Part shown: positions 49,068 through 55,512 of the stretch, piece by piece
How positions within the stretch are numbered: the stretch's first letter is position 1
Layout: every line of letters starts with the position of its first letter
NCBI RefSeq assembly: GCF_013387455.1
Contig: NZ_VWNC01000002.1
Span: 124,001 to 188,000, forward strand
Direction of reading: 5' to 3'
Source: Mariprofundus sp. NF
GTDB lineage: Bacteria > Pseudomonadota > Zetaproteobacteria > Mariprofundales > Mariprofundaceae
Length of the DNA: 64,000 bases
Translations under genes and position numbers: made by a program
The notes under the pieces: model-generated
Databases searched by the model: none
Told to the model about the DNA's origin: nothing
What the model saw: the letters and a program-made list of their open reading frames with translations, nothing else

Positions 49068-49438
49068 GCATATTGGAGCGCTTTAACCCCATGAAAACTA
49101 CGGAGAAATTAGCAGGTTATAAATATATTTTTACTATTTTTTGTTGCTAATACTGGTGATAACAACCTGAATTTGTTCGCCTGCAAGATCGGGCCTCTCT
49201 TCCCGCAACCAAAGGGCCAACATTCTTACACAATGAGAACCGCAAGATTGTGGCCGCAGGAAATTCAGACCATCACAGCAGGCGTTGTCCGGGGCTCTAT
49301 ATTTGCAGAGCTGTGGGCTGGCGGTCCATTCAGGGAGCAGGGAGAGACTCATAATATAATTATATAGACGAGAAATTTGGGGAGTGCAATTTTTTTGGTT
49401 GGTGGGATGAGGGTAATTTGGGCCATTAGTGGGACTAC
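49068..49438. other. Non-coding stretch upstream of the nuo promoter
   Basis: No convincing gene. Two short frames (72 codons minus, 64 codons plus) overlap each other, lack ribosome binding sites and resemble nothing I know. The left part is AT-rich; the rest shows no strong repeat. Confidence 0.4.
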
Positions 49439-49633
49439 TCGGGGCTCCTGCCCCTCGCCCTTCGGGCCGTCGCTAATGCGACGTTCAATCCTACGATCCT
49501 GCTGAATTGTACCTCGAGGATCCTGCCCCTCGCCCTCCTGTCGCAGGCGGCGGGACGGACTGCGGGCATCCTGCCCTTGCCCTTCGGGCGCGGTTTGCGC
49601 GTCTAAATCGACAATCCTGTCGATTTATCGAAC
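49439..49633 (-). repeat. Tandem GC-rich repeat units downstream of tmRNA
   Basis: Three related units read in the tmRNA direction. The fullest (49563-49633) has GTTCGATAAATCG, a GTCGATTT arm, ACGCGC, then CGCGCCCGAAGGGC and GGCAGGATGCC. A second (49439-49498) keeps GCGACGGCCCGAAGGGCGAG and GGCAGGAGCCCCGAG. A shortened third lies at 49513-49550. A single copy of the same element follows tRNA-Ser at 59311-59382, in the same orientation relative to the RNA gene. Confidence 0.7.
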
Positions 49634-49668
49634 CGGGCTTCGCAGGCAACTCAGCCCTGACACATCAT

Positions 49669-49715
49669 CCATAAACAAGAAGGGCCTCCCGATGGGAAGC
49701 CCTTCTTGTTTATGG
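49669..49715 (-). terminator. tmRNA 3' hairpin, terminator-like
   Basis: Perfect 17-base arms (CCATAAACAAGAAGGGC and its complement) with a 13-base loop. One arm includes the CCA end of tmRNA itself. In the tmRNA direction the second arm contains CTTCTTGTTTAT but no long T tract. Confidence 0.6.
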
Positions 49716-50062
49716 TGGAGGCGGCGGGACTCGAACCCGCGTCCGAAAACCATCAGCTCATGGTTCTACATGTGTAGTCCGTTCGAGTAGCACCCTTTGA
49801 GAACCAAACGGACAAAATGCCCAAAGGGTCGATTCGTAGCTATTTAACCCTACAGACCACGAGTCTCCGTTCTGTAGTAGCGATTCCATCTAAATGACCC
49901 TGGATTCCCAATGGATGGACACCTCAAGAGCAGGGTAACTTACGCAGCGTAAGCTAGTTCTACGTCGTCGTTTGCAATTATTGCAAGTAGCCTTTTTAAC
50001 GAGAGTGCCATCCCGACATGCCCCACAAGGTTCAGTATCTTCGTCGATACCAAGTCGCCCCC
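49713..50062 (-). ncRNA. ssrA: Transfer-messenger RNA (tmRNA)
   Basis: 350 bases with encoded CCA. The 5' GGGGGCG pairs over 7 bp with the 3' CGCCTCC, and the T-arm region contains GGGTTCGAGTCCC. The tag reading frame (49940-49975) starts at a GCA resume codon and encodes ANDDVELAYAA before TAA, ending in the AA degron. With SmpB and EF-Tu it frees stalled ribosomes and tags the nascent chain for proteolysis. It lies 30 bases after the ubiA stop on the same strand. Confidence 0.97.
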
Positions 50063-50075
50063 GTGTGAAGCGCGC

Positions 50076-50104
50076 ACTTTATGCCTATTGAATCAGCCAA
50101 ACAA
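50076..50104 (-). promoter_or_regulatory. Candidate ssrA promoter
   Basis: On the minus strand TTGTTT (50099-50104), 17-base spacer, TAAAGT (50076-50081). Transcription from here would give a leader of about 7 bases before mature tmRNA, to be removed by RNase P. It overlaps the end of ubiA. Confidence 0.45.
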
Positions 50105-50965
50105 CCCCTGCAACAGCAGGCCCAGTGCAAACAGTGCGCCAACCCAGTGCGCCTTGAGGAAAAATGAGAAGCCCCAGGCTTCACCTTCGCGCAACAGGCG
50201 CAGAGAGAGCATCACCTGCAACGCCATGCCAGCCACCCAGCCCACCATCACCCAGAAGCCTCCGGATAGAGAGGTAACCAGCGCCAGCAATACCATCACA
50301 GCAAGCCCCAACACCACCACTACCGGCACAGCGCGCTCCCCCAGCCAGATAGCTGTTGATTTCACACCAATCTTCAGATCATCAGCCCGATCCCCGAAGG
50401 CATAAGCGGTATCATAGGAGAGCGACCAGCAGACATTGGCCACAAACAGCAACCACGGAATCGGCGAATCAAAGGCTGAACCGGTCTCGGCAGCCCAGGC
50501 CATCACCGCACCCCAACCAAAGGCCATACCAAGCCAAGCCTGTGGAAAATGAGTGTAACGCTTCAGGAAAGGGTAGAGAGCAGCCAGCACGGCGCCAACA
50601 ACGGAGAGAGCCACCACATAGAGCGAGGTCATTGCCACCAGCAGCAGCGCCGCCAGCAGCATTACTACGAAGCCAATCAGTGCCGCACCCGGCGCAATCC
50701 GGCCTGCAGCAATCGGACGCGTCTTGGTGCGCTCAACATGTGGATCAAAATTGCGATCGGCATAATCATTTATCACACAACCGGCAGAGCGCATCAGCAA
50801 CACACCGAGAATAAAAATAACTGAGTTTTTCAGGGAGGGCTGACCACCCGATGCGGCCAGCAGCCCCCACAATGTGGGCCAGAGAAGCAACCAGTAACCC
50901 ACAGGCCGATCAATGCGCAGCAGCCTGTACCAGTCACCAGCTGAACCAAGCGGCGAAAACTTCAT
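50093..50965 (-). CDS. ubiA: 4-Hydroxybenzoate polyprenyltransferase
   Basis: 290 residues, about nine membrane helices. The two Asp-rich prenyl-diphosphate motifs are GCVINDYADRNFD and SYDTAYAFGDRADD. It attaches the polyprenyl tail to 4-hydroxybenzoate in ubiquinone synthesis, consistent with the ubiquinone-linked Complex I in this window. Ten bases after ubiC. Confidence 0.96.
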   Translation of the reverse strand: MKFSPLGSAGDWYRLLRIDRPVGYWLLLWPTLWGLLAASGGQPSLKNSVIFILGVLLMRSAGCVINDYADRNFDPHVERTKTRPIAAGRIAPGAALIGFVVMLLAALLLVAMTSLYVVALSVVGAVLAALYPFLKRYTHFPQAWLGMAFGWGAVMAWAAETGSAFDSPIPWLLFVANVCWSLSYDTAYAFGDRADDLKIGVKSTAIWLGERAVPVVVVLGLAVMVLLALVTSLSGGFWVMVGWVAGMALQVMLSLRLLREGEAWGFSFFLKAHWVGALFALGLLLQGLFG

Positions 50966-50974
50966 GTCAGGCGA

Positions 50975-51565
50975 TTAACTTTCCCGAACGTTGTAACGAC
51001 GGGCAGATGATTCCAGACGATTCCACATCTCGGGATGAAACACCTCAACCACAAGTGCGCGCGTTCCGGATGGCGAACGCAATACTGAGCGCCGGGCCCA
51101 GCAACCATTAATGCCTCGCTCACTCTCAATCTGTGTCACACAGAGATCTGAACGGGAGAGGGAGAGGCCACGATCCAGCAGCAGGTTACCCAGAGGGCGC
51201 TTGCCCTCCTCCAGGTCAGAGATCAGATCGGCAGGCAGGTCTTCCAGTGGCAGTACCGATTCAGCATCAAACAGCACAGAACCACGATGCATCAGAGAGA
51301 CCTGACGGCGCAGTGATGGCGCATCATTCTCGCAACCCAGCAGAGCCGCCTCTTCTGGTTGCGCCTTATCAACAAACTGATCGTGCAGACGCACCTCCAG
51401 TTTGATGCCGAAGTGGCGCTCAAGAAAACGTGTCAATGAACCCGCCGTAGTCAGAACAGCAGCGGGATTACGGCTGAGACCCGCCTCTTCCGCCTTCCAG
51501 TAGCGAACAGGTTGCCAGTTTTGTGATTCAAGGGAGCCGAAGAACATATGCGCATCCTGTGGCAT
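50975..51565 (-). CDS. ubiC: Chorismate lyase
   Basis: 196 residues with GGAGG before the ATG. The N-terminal LTTAGSLTRFLERHFG matches the substrate-cap segment and CWARRSVLRSPSGTRALVVEVF contains the W-x-R-R-S pattern of the UbiC active-site strand, ending FHPEMW. It splits chorismate into 4-hydroxybenzoate and pyruvate, the first committed step to ubiquinone. It forms a pair with ubiA. Confidence 0.9.
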   Translation of the reverse strand: MPQDAHMFFGSLESQNWQPVRYWKAEEAGLSRNPAAVLTTAGSLTRFLERHFGIKLEVRLHDQFVDKAQPEEAALLGCENDAPSLRRQVSLMHRGSVLFDAESVLPLEDLPADLISDLEEGKRPLGNLLLDRGLSLSRSDLCVTQIESERGINGCWARRSVLRSPSGTRALVVEVFHPEMWNRLESSARRYNVRES

Positions 51566-51649
51566 GCAGCCTCCGGGTCAAGATGATTCGCACCATCACG
51601 TCATGCAACCGACTTGCACATTGCAGACAAATCAGGCCGAATTCCAGCT

Positions 51650-52372
51650 ATGACATGCCGCCTCTATATTGAAGATGAATTAATCCCCGGCAGCAGCATC
51701 GAGCTGCCGGCCGATCAGGAACACTACCTGCGCAGTGTCATGCGCCTGGGTGCAGGTGATCCGGTGATTCTGTTTAATGGCTCAGGCGGTGAATACCATG
51801 CCGTTGTTAAATCCCTCGCCAGAGGAGAGACCACGCTTGCTATTGAATCTTTTTCAGAGGTGAGCCGCGAAATGGCTTGTCGCATTCATATTGTACAGGC
51901 CGCCTGCCGCAGTGAGAAGATCGACTCCATTCTTCAGAAAGGCACGGAGCTGGGTGCGGCCAGCTTTCATATCATGCGCAGTGAGCGCACAGCACTCAAG
52001 CTTGATGGCATCAAGCTGAACAGACGCATGGATCGCTGGCAGAAGATTATTATTGAAGCAGCAGAGCAGAGCCAGCGCACCATCGTTCCCGCAATCACCT
52101 GGCATGAGAAACTGAGCGACACGCCGGCCCATGGTCTCTGTTATACATTGCATCCTGCAACTGAAACAAGCTGGGCCAATGAGAAGCCAAACATGCTTGC
52201 CGCCGATGAGATTACACTGGCCATCGGCCCTGAAGGCGGCTGGAGCGATCGCGACATTGAAACATTGAAGGCAAGCGGCTTTGCCAACCTCACCTTCGGC
52301 CCGCGCATCATGCGCACAGAGACAGCCGCCCCCGCCCTGCTGGCTGCAATCGGCTCACTGATCGACAGTTAA
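51650..52372 (+). CDS. rsmE: 16S rRNA m3U1498 methyltransferase
   Basis: 240 residues from the ATG at 51650; an upstream TTG (51614) is less likely. It has an N-terminal PUA-like domain (SIELPADQEHYLRSVMRLG) and a SPOUT methyltransferase knot with LAIGPEGGWSDRDIETLKAS and FGPRIMRTETAAPALLAAI for SAM binding. It methylates U1498 of 16S rRNA. Divergent from ubiC. Confidence 0.96.
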   Translation: MTCRLYIEDELIPGSSIELPADQEHYLRSVMRLGAGDPVILFNGSGGEYHAVVKSLARGETTLAIESFSEVSREMACRIHIVQAACRSEKIDSILQKGTELGAASFHIMRSERTALKLDGIKLNRRMDRWQKIIIEAAEQSQRTIVPAITWHEKLSDTPAHGLCYTLHPATETSWANEKPNMLAADEITLAIGPEGGWSDRDIETLKASGFANLTFGPRIMRTETAAPALLAAIGSLIDS

Positions 52373-52394
52373 GGGTTCAATCTCCTGCAGCGCG

Positions 52395-52970
52395 TTATTT
52401 GATAACAACACCCTTGATCACAACCGGCGTTACAGGCACATCATTGTGACCTCGTGCTGAACTGGTTGGCACCATGGCAATTGCATCAACGACATCCATG
52501 CCTGCAGTCACCTTGCCAAATACGGTATAACCCCAACCATTGATATTGCGGGAGCGGAAATTGAGAAAGGCATTATCCTTCAGATTGATGAAAAACTGGG
52601 ATGTGGCTGAGTGCGGATCTGAGGTGCGCGCCATGGCAACTGTACCACGAAGGTTTTTCAAGCCGTTATCAGCTTCACTATTGATCGGCGCAAGCGTTGT
52701 CCTCTCCCTGAAACTGGCTTCGTAACCTCCACCCTGAATCATAAAACCGGGAATAACTCGATGGAAAATGGTGTCATCATATGCAGCAGCCAGCGCATAC
52801 CTGAGAAAGTTCTTCACACTCTCCGGCGCTTTCTCTGCATAGAGCTCAATCTCGATATTGCCTTTGCTCGTCTGGATTTCAACATGCCTGTTGCCCTCAG
52901 CAGCGCCAGCCTGCATAGCCGAAACAGCCAGCAGCGAACAGAAAGCAGCAACCTTAATCAATCGTTTCAT
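52395..52970 (-). CDS. Periplasmic cyclophilin-type peptidyl-prolyl isomerase
   Basis: 191 residues from the ATG at 52970 (AAGGAGATGT upstream). Signal peptide MKRLIKVAAFCSLLAVSAMQ ending AGAAEGNR. Cyclophilin core: FHRVIPGFMIQGGG, ARTSDPHSATSQFFINLKDN and GYTVFGKVTAGMDVVDAI, with the catalytic arginine in FHRV. It should speed proline isomerisation during folding in the periplasm (PpiA-like). It faces the tiny-ORF cluster divergently. Confidence 0.94.
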   Translation of the reverse strand: MKRLIKVAAFCSLLAVSAMQAGAAEGNRHVEIQTSKGNIEIELYAEKAPESVKNFLRYALAAAYDDTIFHRVIPGFMIQGGGYEASFRERTTLAPINSEADNGLKNLRGTVAMARTSDPHSATSQFFINLKDNAFLNFRSRNINGWGYTVFGKVTAGMDVVDAIAMVPTSSARGHNDVPVTPVVIKGVVIK

Positions 52971-53068
52971 ACTTACATCTCCTTGTCTGCCAGCCAGCAG
53001 AACAGCAAACCTATGGATTAGAGAGAGTCCCATCAATCAGACAAAAAATCTCAAACATCTTGAAAAAG

Positions 53069-53084
53069 CGTGATCTGGATCACG
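53069..53084. promoter_or_regulatory. Crp-like palindrome 1
   Basis: CGTGATCTGGATCACG is a perfect 7-2-7 palindrome. Its core GTGATCT-x-GATCAC matches the known E. coli CRP consensus at nearly every position, and it is flanked by AAAG and GTTT as in that consensus. It lies between ppiA-like and the first tiny ORF and could serve either. A TTGACA follows at 53087. Confidence 0.65.
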
Positions 53085-53154
53085 GTTTGACACCTTTCAC
53101 TGAGCAGTGTTCCGCGCCCCTTGCCAAGAGGGCAGTAAAATAAAGGAGTAGATC

Positions 53155-53223
53155 ATGATCAAGTTCGACATTGCATACGCAACGCTGACACTCGCCTGTT
53201 TTTTCGTAGCCGCCTCAATTTAA
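53155..53223 (+). CDS. Tiny membrane peptide 1 (22 residues), new family
   Basis: ATG with TAAAGGAGTAGATC just upstream. The product begins MIKFDIAYATL and ends ACFFVAASI: a short polar start and a hydrophobic helix of about 15 residues. It shares 13 of 22 residues with the ORF at 53313 and the same M-x-[KE]-F-D-I-A start with that at 53489. Codons for KFDIAY differ from those in the second copy at every third base yet encode the same residues, which argues strongly that the peptide is translated. Function unknown; a membrane-complex accessory peptide is one guess. Confidence 0.72.
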   Translation: MIKFDIAYATLTLACFFVAASI

Positions 53224-53238
53224 TAACCTGAAGAGAGG

Positions 53239-53254
53239 TGTGACCCTGAACACA
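53239..53254. promoter_or_regulatory. Crp-like motif 2
   Basis: TGTGA-CCCTGA-ACACA, matching TGTGA-N6-TCACA with one mismatch in the second half. It sits between tiny ORFs 1 and 2, 59 bases before the second start. Confidence 0.4.
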
Positions 53255-53282
53255 GCCACACACAACCGATTCATCCGACACT

Positions 53283-53312
53283 ACCTCCATCAACACGACT
53301 GGAGGTTTTTTT
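53283..53312 (+). terminator. Terminator-like hairpin that contains the ribosome binding site of tiny ORF 2
   Basis: ACCTCCA (53283-53289) pairs perfectly with TGGAGGT (53300-53306), with a 10-base loop, and seven T run from 53306 to 53312. The GGAGG in the right arm is also the ribosome binding site of the ATG at 53313. The hairpin could end transcription after ORF 1, block translation of ORF 2, or both. Confidence 0.65.
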
Positions 53313-53381
53313 ATGCTTAAATTTGATATCGCCTATACGGCTCTGGCACTAAGCTGCATTTTCATCGGCACATCGATCTGA
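53313..53381 (+). CDS. Tiny membrane peptide 2 (22 residues), new family
   Basis: ATG seven bases after GGAGG. The product begins MLKFDIAYTAL and ends SCIFIGTSI. Conserved positions with copy 1 include M1, K3-F4-D5-I6-A7-Y8, L11, L13, C15, F17, S21 and I22. A single cysteine sits mid-helix in copies 1 and 2 only. Its ribosome binding site lies in a hairpin arm, so expression may be conditional. Confidence 0.72.
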   Translation: MLKFDIAYTALALSCIFIGTSI

Positions 53382-53413
53382 TTTTTCAGAGCACGCTTAA
53401 CTATTTAACATAG

Positions 53414-53429
53414 TGTGACATCTGCCACA
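53414..53429. promoter_or_regulatory. Crp-like motif 3
   Basis: TGTGA-CATCTG-CCACA, one mismatch from TGTGA-N6-TCACA, placed 60 bases before tiny ORF 3. The distance to the ATG is almost the same as for motif 2. Confidence 0.45.
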
Positions 53430-53488
53430 TTGCTGACACGCCAGCACTGCATACTTCCCCCCATCACACGGCTCTGGAGGGAGACATT

Positions 53489-53560
53489 ATGTTTGAATTC
53501 GATATTGCTATTTCACTGATTACACTGACCGGTTTTTACGTTGGCGGCGCACTGATCTAA
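53489..53560 (+). CDS. Tiny membrane peptide 3 (23 residues), new family
   Basis: ATG with GGAGGGAGACATT upstream. The product begins MFEFDIAISLI and ends GFYVGGALI. It keeps M1, F4-D5-I6-A7 and L13 of the family, with K3 changed to E and the mid-helix cysteine replaced by G. It is the most divergent copy and is separated from copy 2 by 107 bases containing a Crp-like motif, so it may be expressed on its own. Confidence 0.7.
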   Translation: MFEFDIAISLITLTGFYVGGALI

Positions 53561-53659
53561 GATGAATGTGGTTAGCTACTGCTAATCATCACAAGGATTC
53601 ACAACGAGCGCTTGAGGTGGATCGTTAGCTTCCCATCAACAGCAAAAACACGCATGCGA

Positions 53660-54427
53660 TCAGGCACTTAGATGTTGATAACGCGAAGCAAGCGTCTGCA
53701 GATCCATCCAGCTTTTCTGTTTCTGGGCTGGTGAGCGCAACAGGTAGGCAGGATGATAGGTCACCCAGACCGGTATGCCCTGATAATCATGCCAGTGGCC
53801 ACGCAGTGAGCCCAGCGGAGCATCCGTCTCCAGTACAGTCTGTGCTGCCACACGCCCCAACAGACAGATTATCTTCGGCTGCAACAGCTCAAGCTGCTGC
53901 TCAAACCATAAATTACAGGATTGCACCTCATCGATACGCGGGTCGCGATTGTTCGGCGGCCTGCATTTGATGGTATTCATAATATAGACCCGGTCCCGAT
54001 CCAGATCGATTGCAGCCAGCATACGATCAAGCAGCTGACCGGCACGCCCGACAAACGGCTCACCCTTCAGATCCTCATCACGCCCCGGCGCCTCGCCGAC
54101 AAAGACGATGTCAGCAGTTTCACTACCGACACCAAACACCACCTGCGTACGCGTTTCAGCCAGCCCGCAAAGTCGGCATGTTGCCGCCTTCTCGGCCAGA
54201 GCAGAGAGACTGCCAAAGTTCAATTCAGAGGCTGCGGTCTCAGCCTGCGCAACAGGTATAATCGGAAGGTCAACAACCGGAGCTTGCTGTGGCGTTGATG
54301 CAGGCAGAGCAGATGCAGCCGCAGACTCCGGCGCTGGAATTTCCGGCCAGGATGTAAAAAGGGAAACCGGTGTCTGCACACCGATTTCCCTCAAATACGT
54401 TTTTAGAAATAGCTCGTTTTCGGCCAA
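53660..54427 (-). CDS. Family 4-type uracil-DNA glycosylase
   Basis: 255 residues. Motif A is VGEAPGRDEDLKGEPFVGRA and motif B is TYHPAYLLRSP. Cysteines in CRLCGL, TIKCRPPNNRDP and EVQSCNLWF are placed to bind the 4Fe-4S cluster of family 4 enzymes. It removes uracil from DNA as the first step of base-excision repair. The only start ahead of the conserved FLKTYLREIG helix is TTG at 54427. A Pro/Ala-rich linker (about residues 28-60) joins that helix to the core, common in proteobacterial members. 22 bases after fbp. Confidence 0.92.
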   Translation of the reverse strand: MAENELFLKTYLREIGVQTPVSLFTSWPEIPAPESAAASALPASTPQQAPVVDLPIIPVAQAETAASELNFGSLSALAEKAATCRLCGLAETRTQVVFGVGSETADIVFVGEAPGRDEDLKGEPFVGRAGQLLDRMLAAIDLDRDRVYIMNTIKCRPPNNRDPRIDEVQSCNLWFEQQLELLQPKIICLLGRVAAQTVLETDAPLGSLRGHWHDYQGIPVWVTYHPAYLLRSPAQKQKSWMDLQTLASRYQHLSA

Positions 54428-54449
54428 AGCCGGAAAACTCTCTTCAGAC

Positions 54450-55397
54450 TTAACCGAGCAGAGCGTCTACATTGGTATTGGAACCAAGATAGACAGGCAC
54501 ACGCTGATGCAGTGCTTCCGGCTCAATGTCGAGCACGTTAATGCCGCAACTCATCGCCTTGCCACCCGCCTGCTCCATCACAAAGCCCATTGGGATCGCT
54601 TCATAAAGCAGACGCAGCTTACCAGTCGTGTTTTTCTCATCCGCAGGATAGAGGAATACGCCACCCTTAAGCAGAGTGCGGTGCATATCAGCCACCATAG
54701 CGCCAACATAACGCATGCCAAGACCAGTCTCGGATTTCATGTTATCGAGCTTATCACCCATGCCATCCAGCCACTTGTCCTTGTTGGACTCATTGACTGA
54801 GTAGTAACCGCCGGTTTCAGGAATACGAATATCCGCATGGCTGAGTTCGAAACGGGCATTGTTAGGGTTAAAGGTGTAACCGTGAACACCTTCACCTACT
54901 GAAGCAACCAGCATCAGCGATGGGCCATAAAGCACATAACCTGCTGCGATCACACCCTGACCCGACTGCAGTGTATCAGATACATGCGGACGCTCGGAGT
55001 TGGCTGTTTTACGTTTTACAACGGAGAAGATGGTGCCGACCGGACCATCGACATCCAGGTTGGATGAACCATCCAGTGGATCTACCAGCACCAGATAATC
55101 GGCGTGGCTATACTCTTCAATCACCAGCAGCTCTTCCTGCTCTTCAGAACCTACCGCACATACAAAACCTGTAGAACGCATCTCATCGAGAAAGATCTCA
55201 TCGGAGAGCACATCCAGCACCTGCTGCTGCTCACCCTGAATATTTTCGCTACCTGCACCACCGAGTGCGCCTCTGAAAACTGCGCCGCGTAGAACCGCTG
55301 CAATCTCAATTGCTGCGCGTCCGACACCTTGAATAATCGGCATCATCGCAGCGCCATTGGCACCCTGTTTGGCAATATTGTTCATTGTCGTTGGCAT
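54450..55397 (-). CDS. fbp: Class 1 fructose-1,6-bisphosphatase
   Basis: 315 residues from the ATG at 55397 (GGGAGGGGAT upstream). Metal site VLVDPLDGSSNLDVDGPVGT with VGSEEQEE before it; GKLRLLYEAIPMGFVMEQAG is the substrate-side signature. It hydrolyses fructose-1,6-bisphosphate in gluconeogenesis and, in autotrophs, in the Calvin cycle. Here it sits between mpl and the uracil glycosylase rather than in a cbb cluster. Confidence 0.96.
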   Translation of the reverse strand: MPTTMNNIAKQGANGAAMMPIIQGVGRAAIEIAAVLRGAVFRGALGGAGSENIQGEQQQVLDVLSDEIFLDEMRSTGFVCAVGSEEQEELLVIEEYSHADYLVLVDPLDGSSNLDVDGPVGTIFSVVKRKTANSERPHVSDTLQSGQGVIAAGYVLYGPSLMLVASVGEGVHGYTFNPNNARFELSHADIRIPETGGYYSVNESNKDKWLDGMGDKLDNMKSETGLGMRYVGAMVADMHRTLLKGGVFLYPADEKNTTGKLRLLYEAIPMGFVMEQAGGKAMSCGINVLDIEPEALHQRVPVYLGSNTNVDALLG

Positions 55398-55512
55398 ATC
55401 CCCTCCCAATCTTGGCTTTACCGGCCCCCTGTAAGCAGGGTGCCCTGAAGATAAAGCGCGGTCATACTATCCAATCAGAGGCAGAATTACAAAACCCGGA
55501 ACATCACTGCTG

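Noticed and set aside
49134-49367. Overlapping short frames on both strands upstream of nuoA (72 and 64 codons)
   Set aside because: No ribosome binding site, no recognisable protein features, and they overlap one another.
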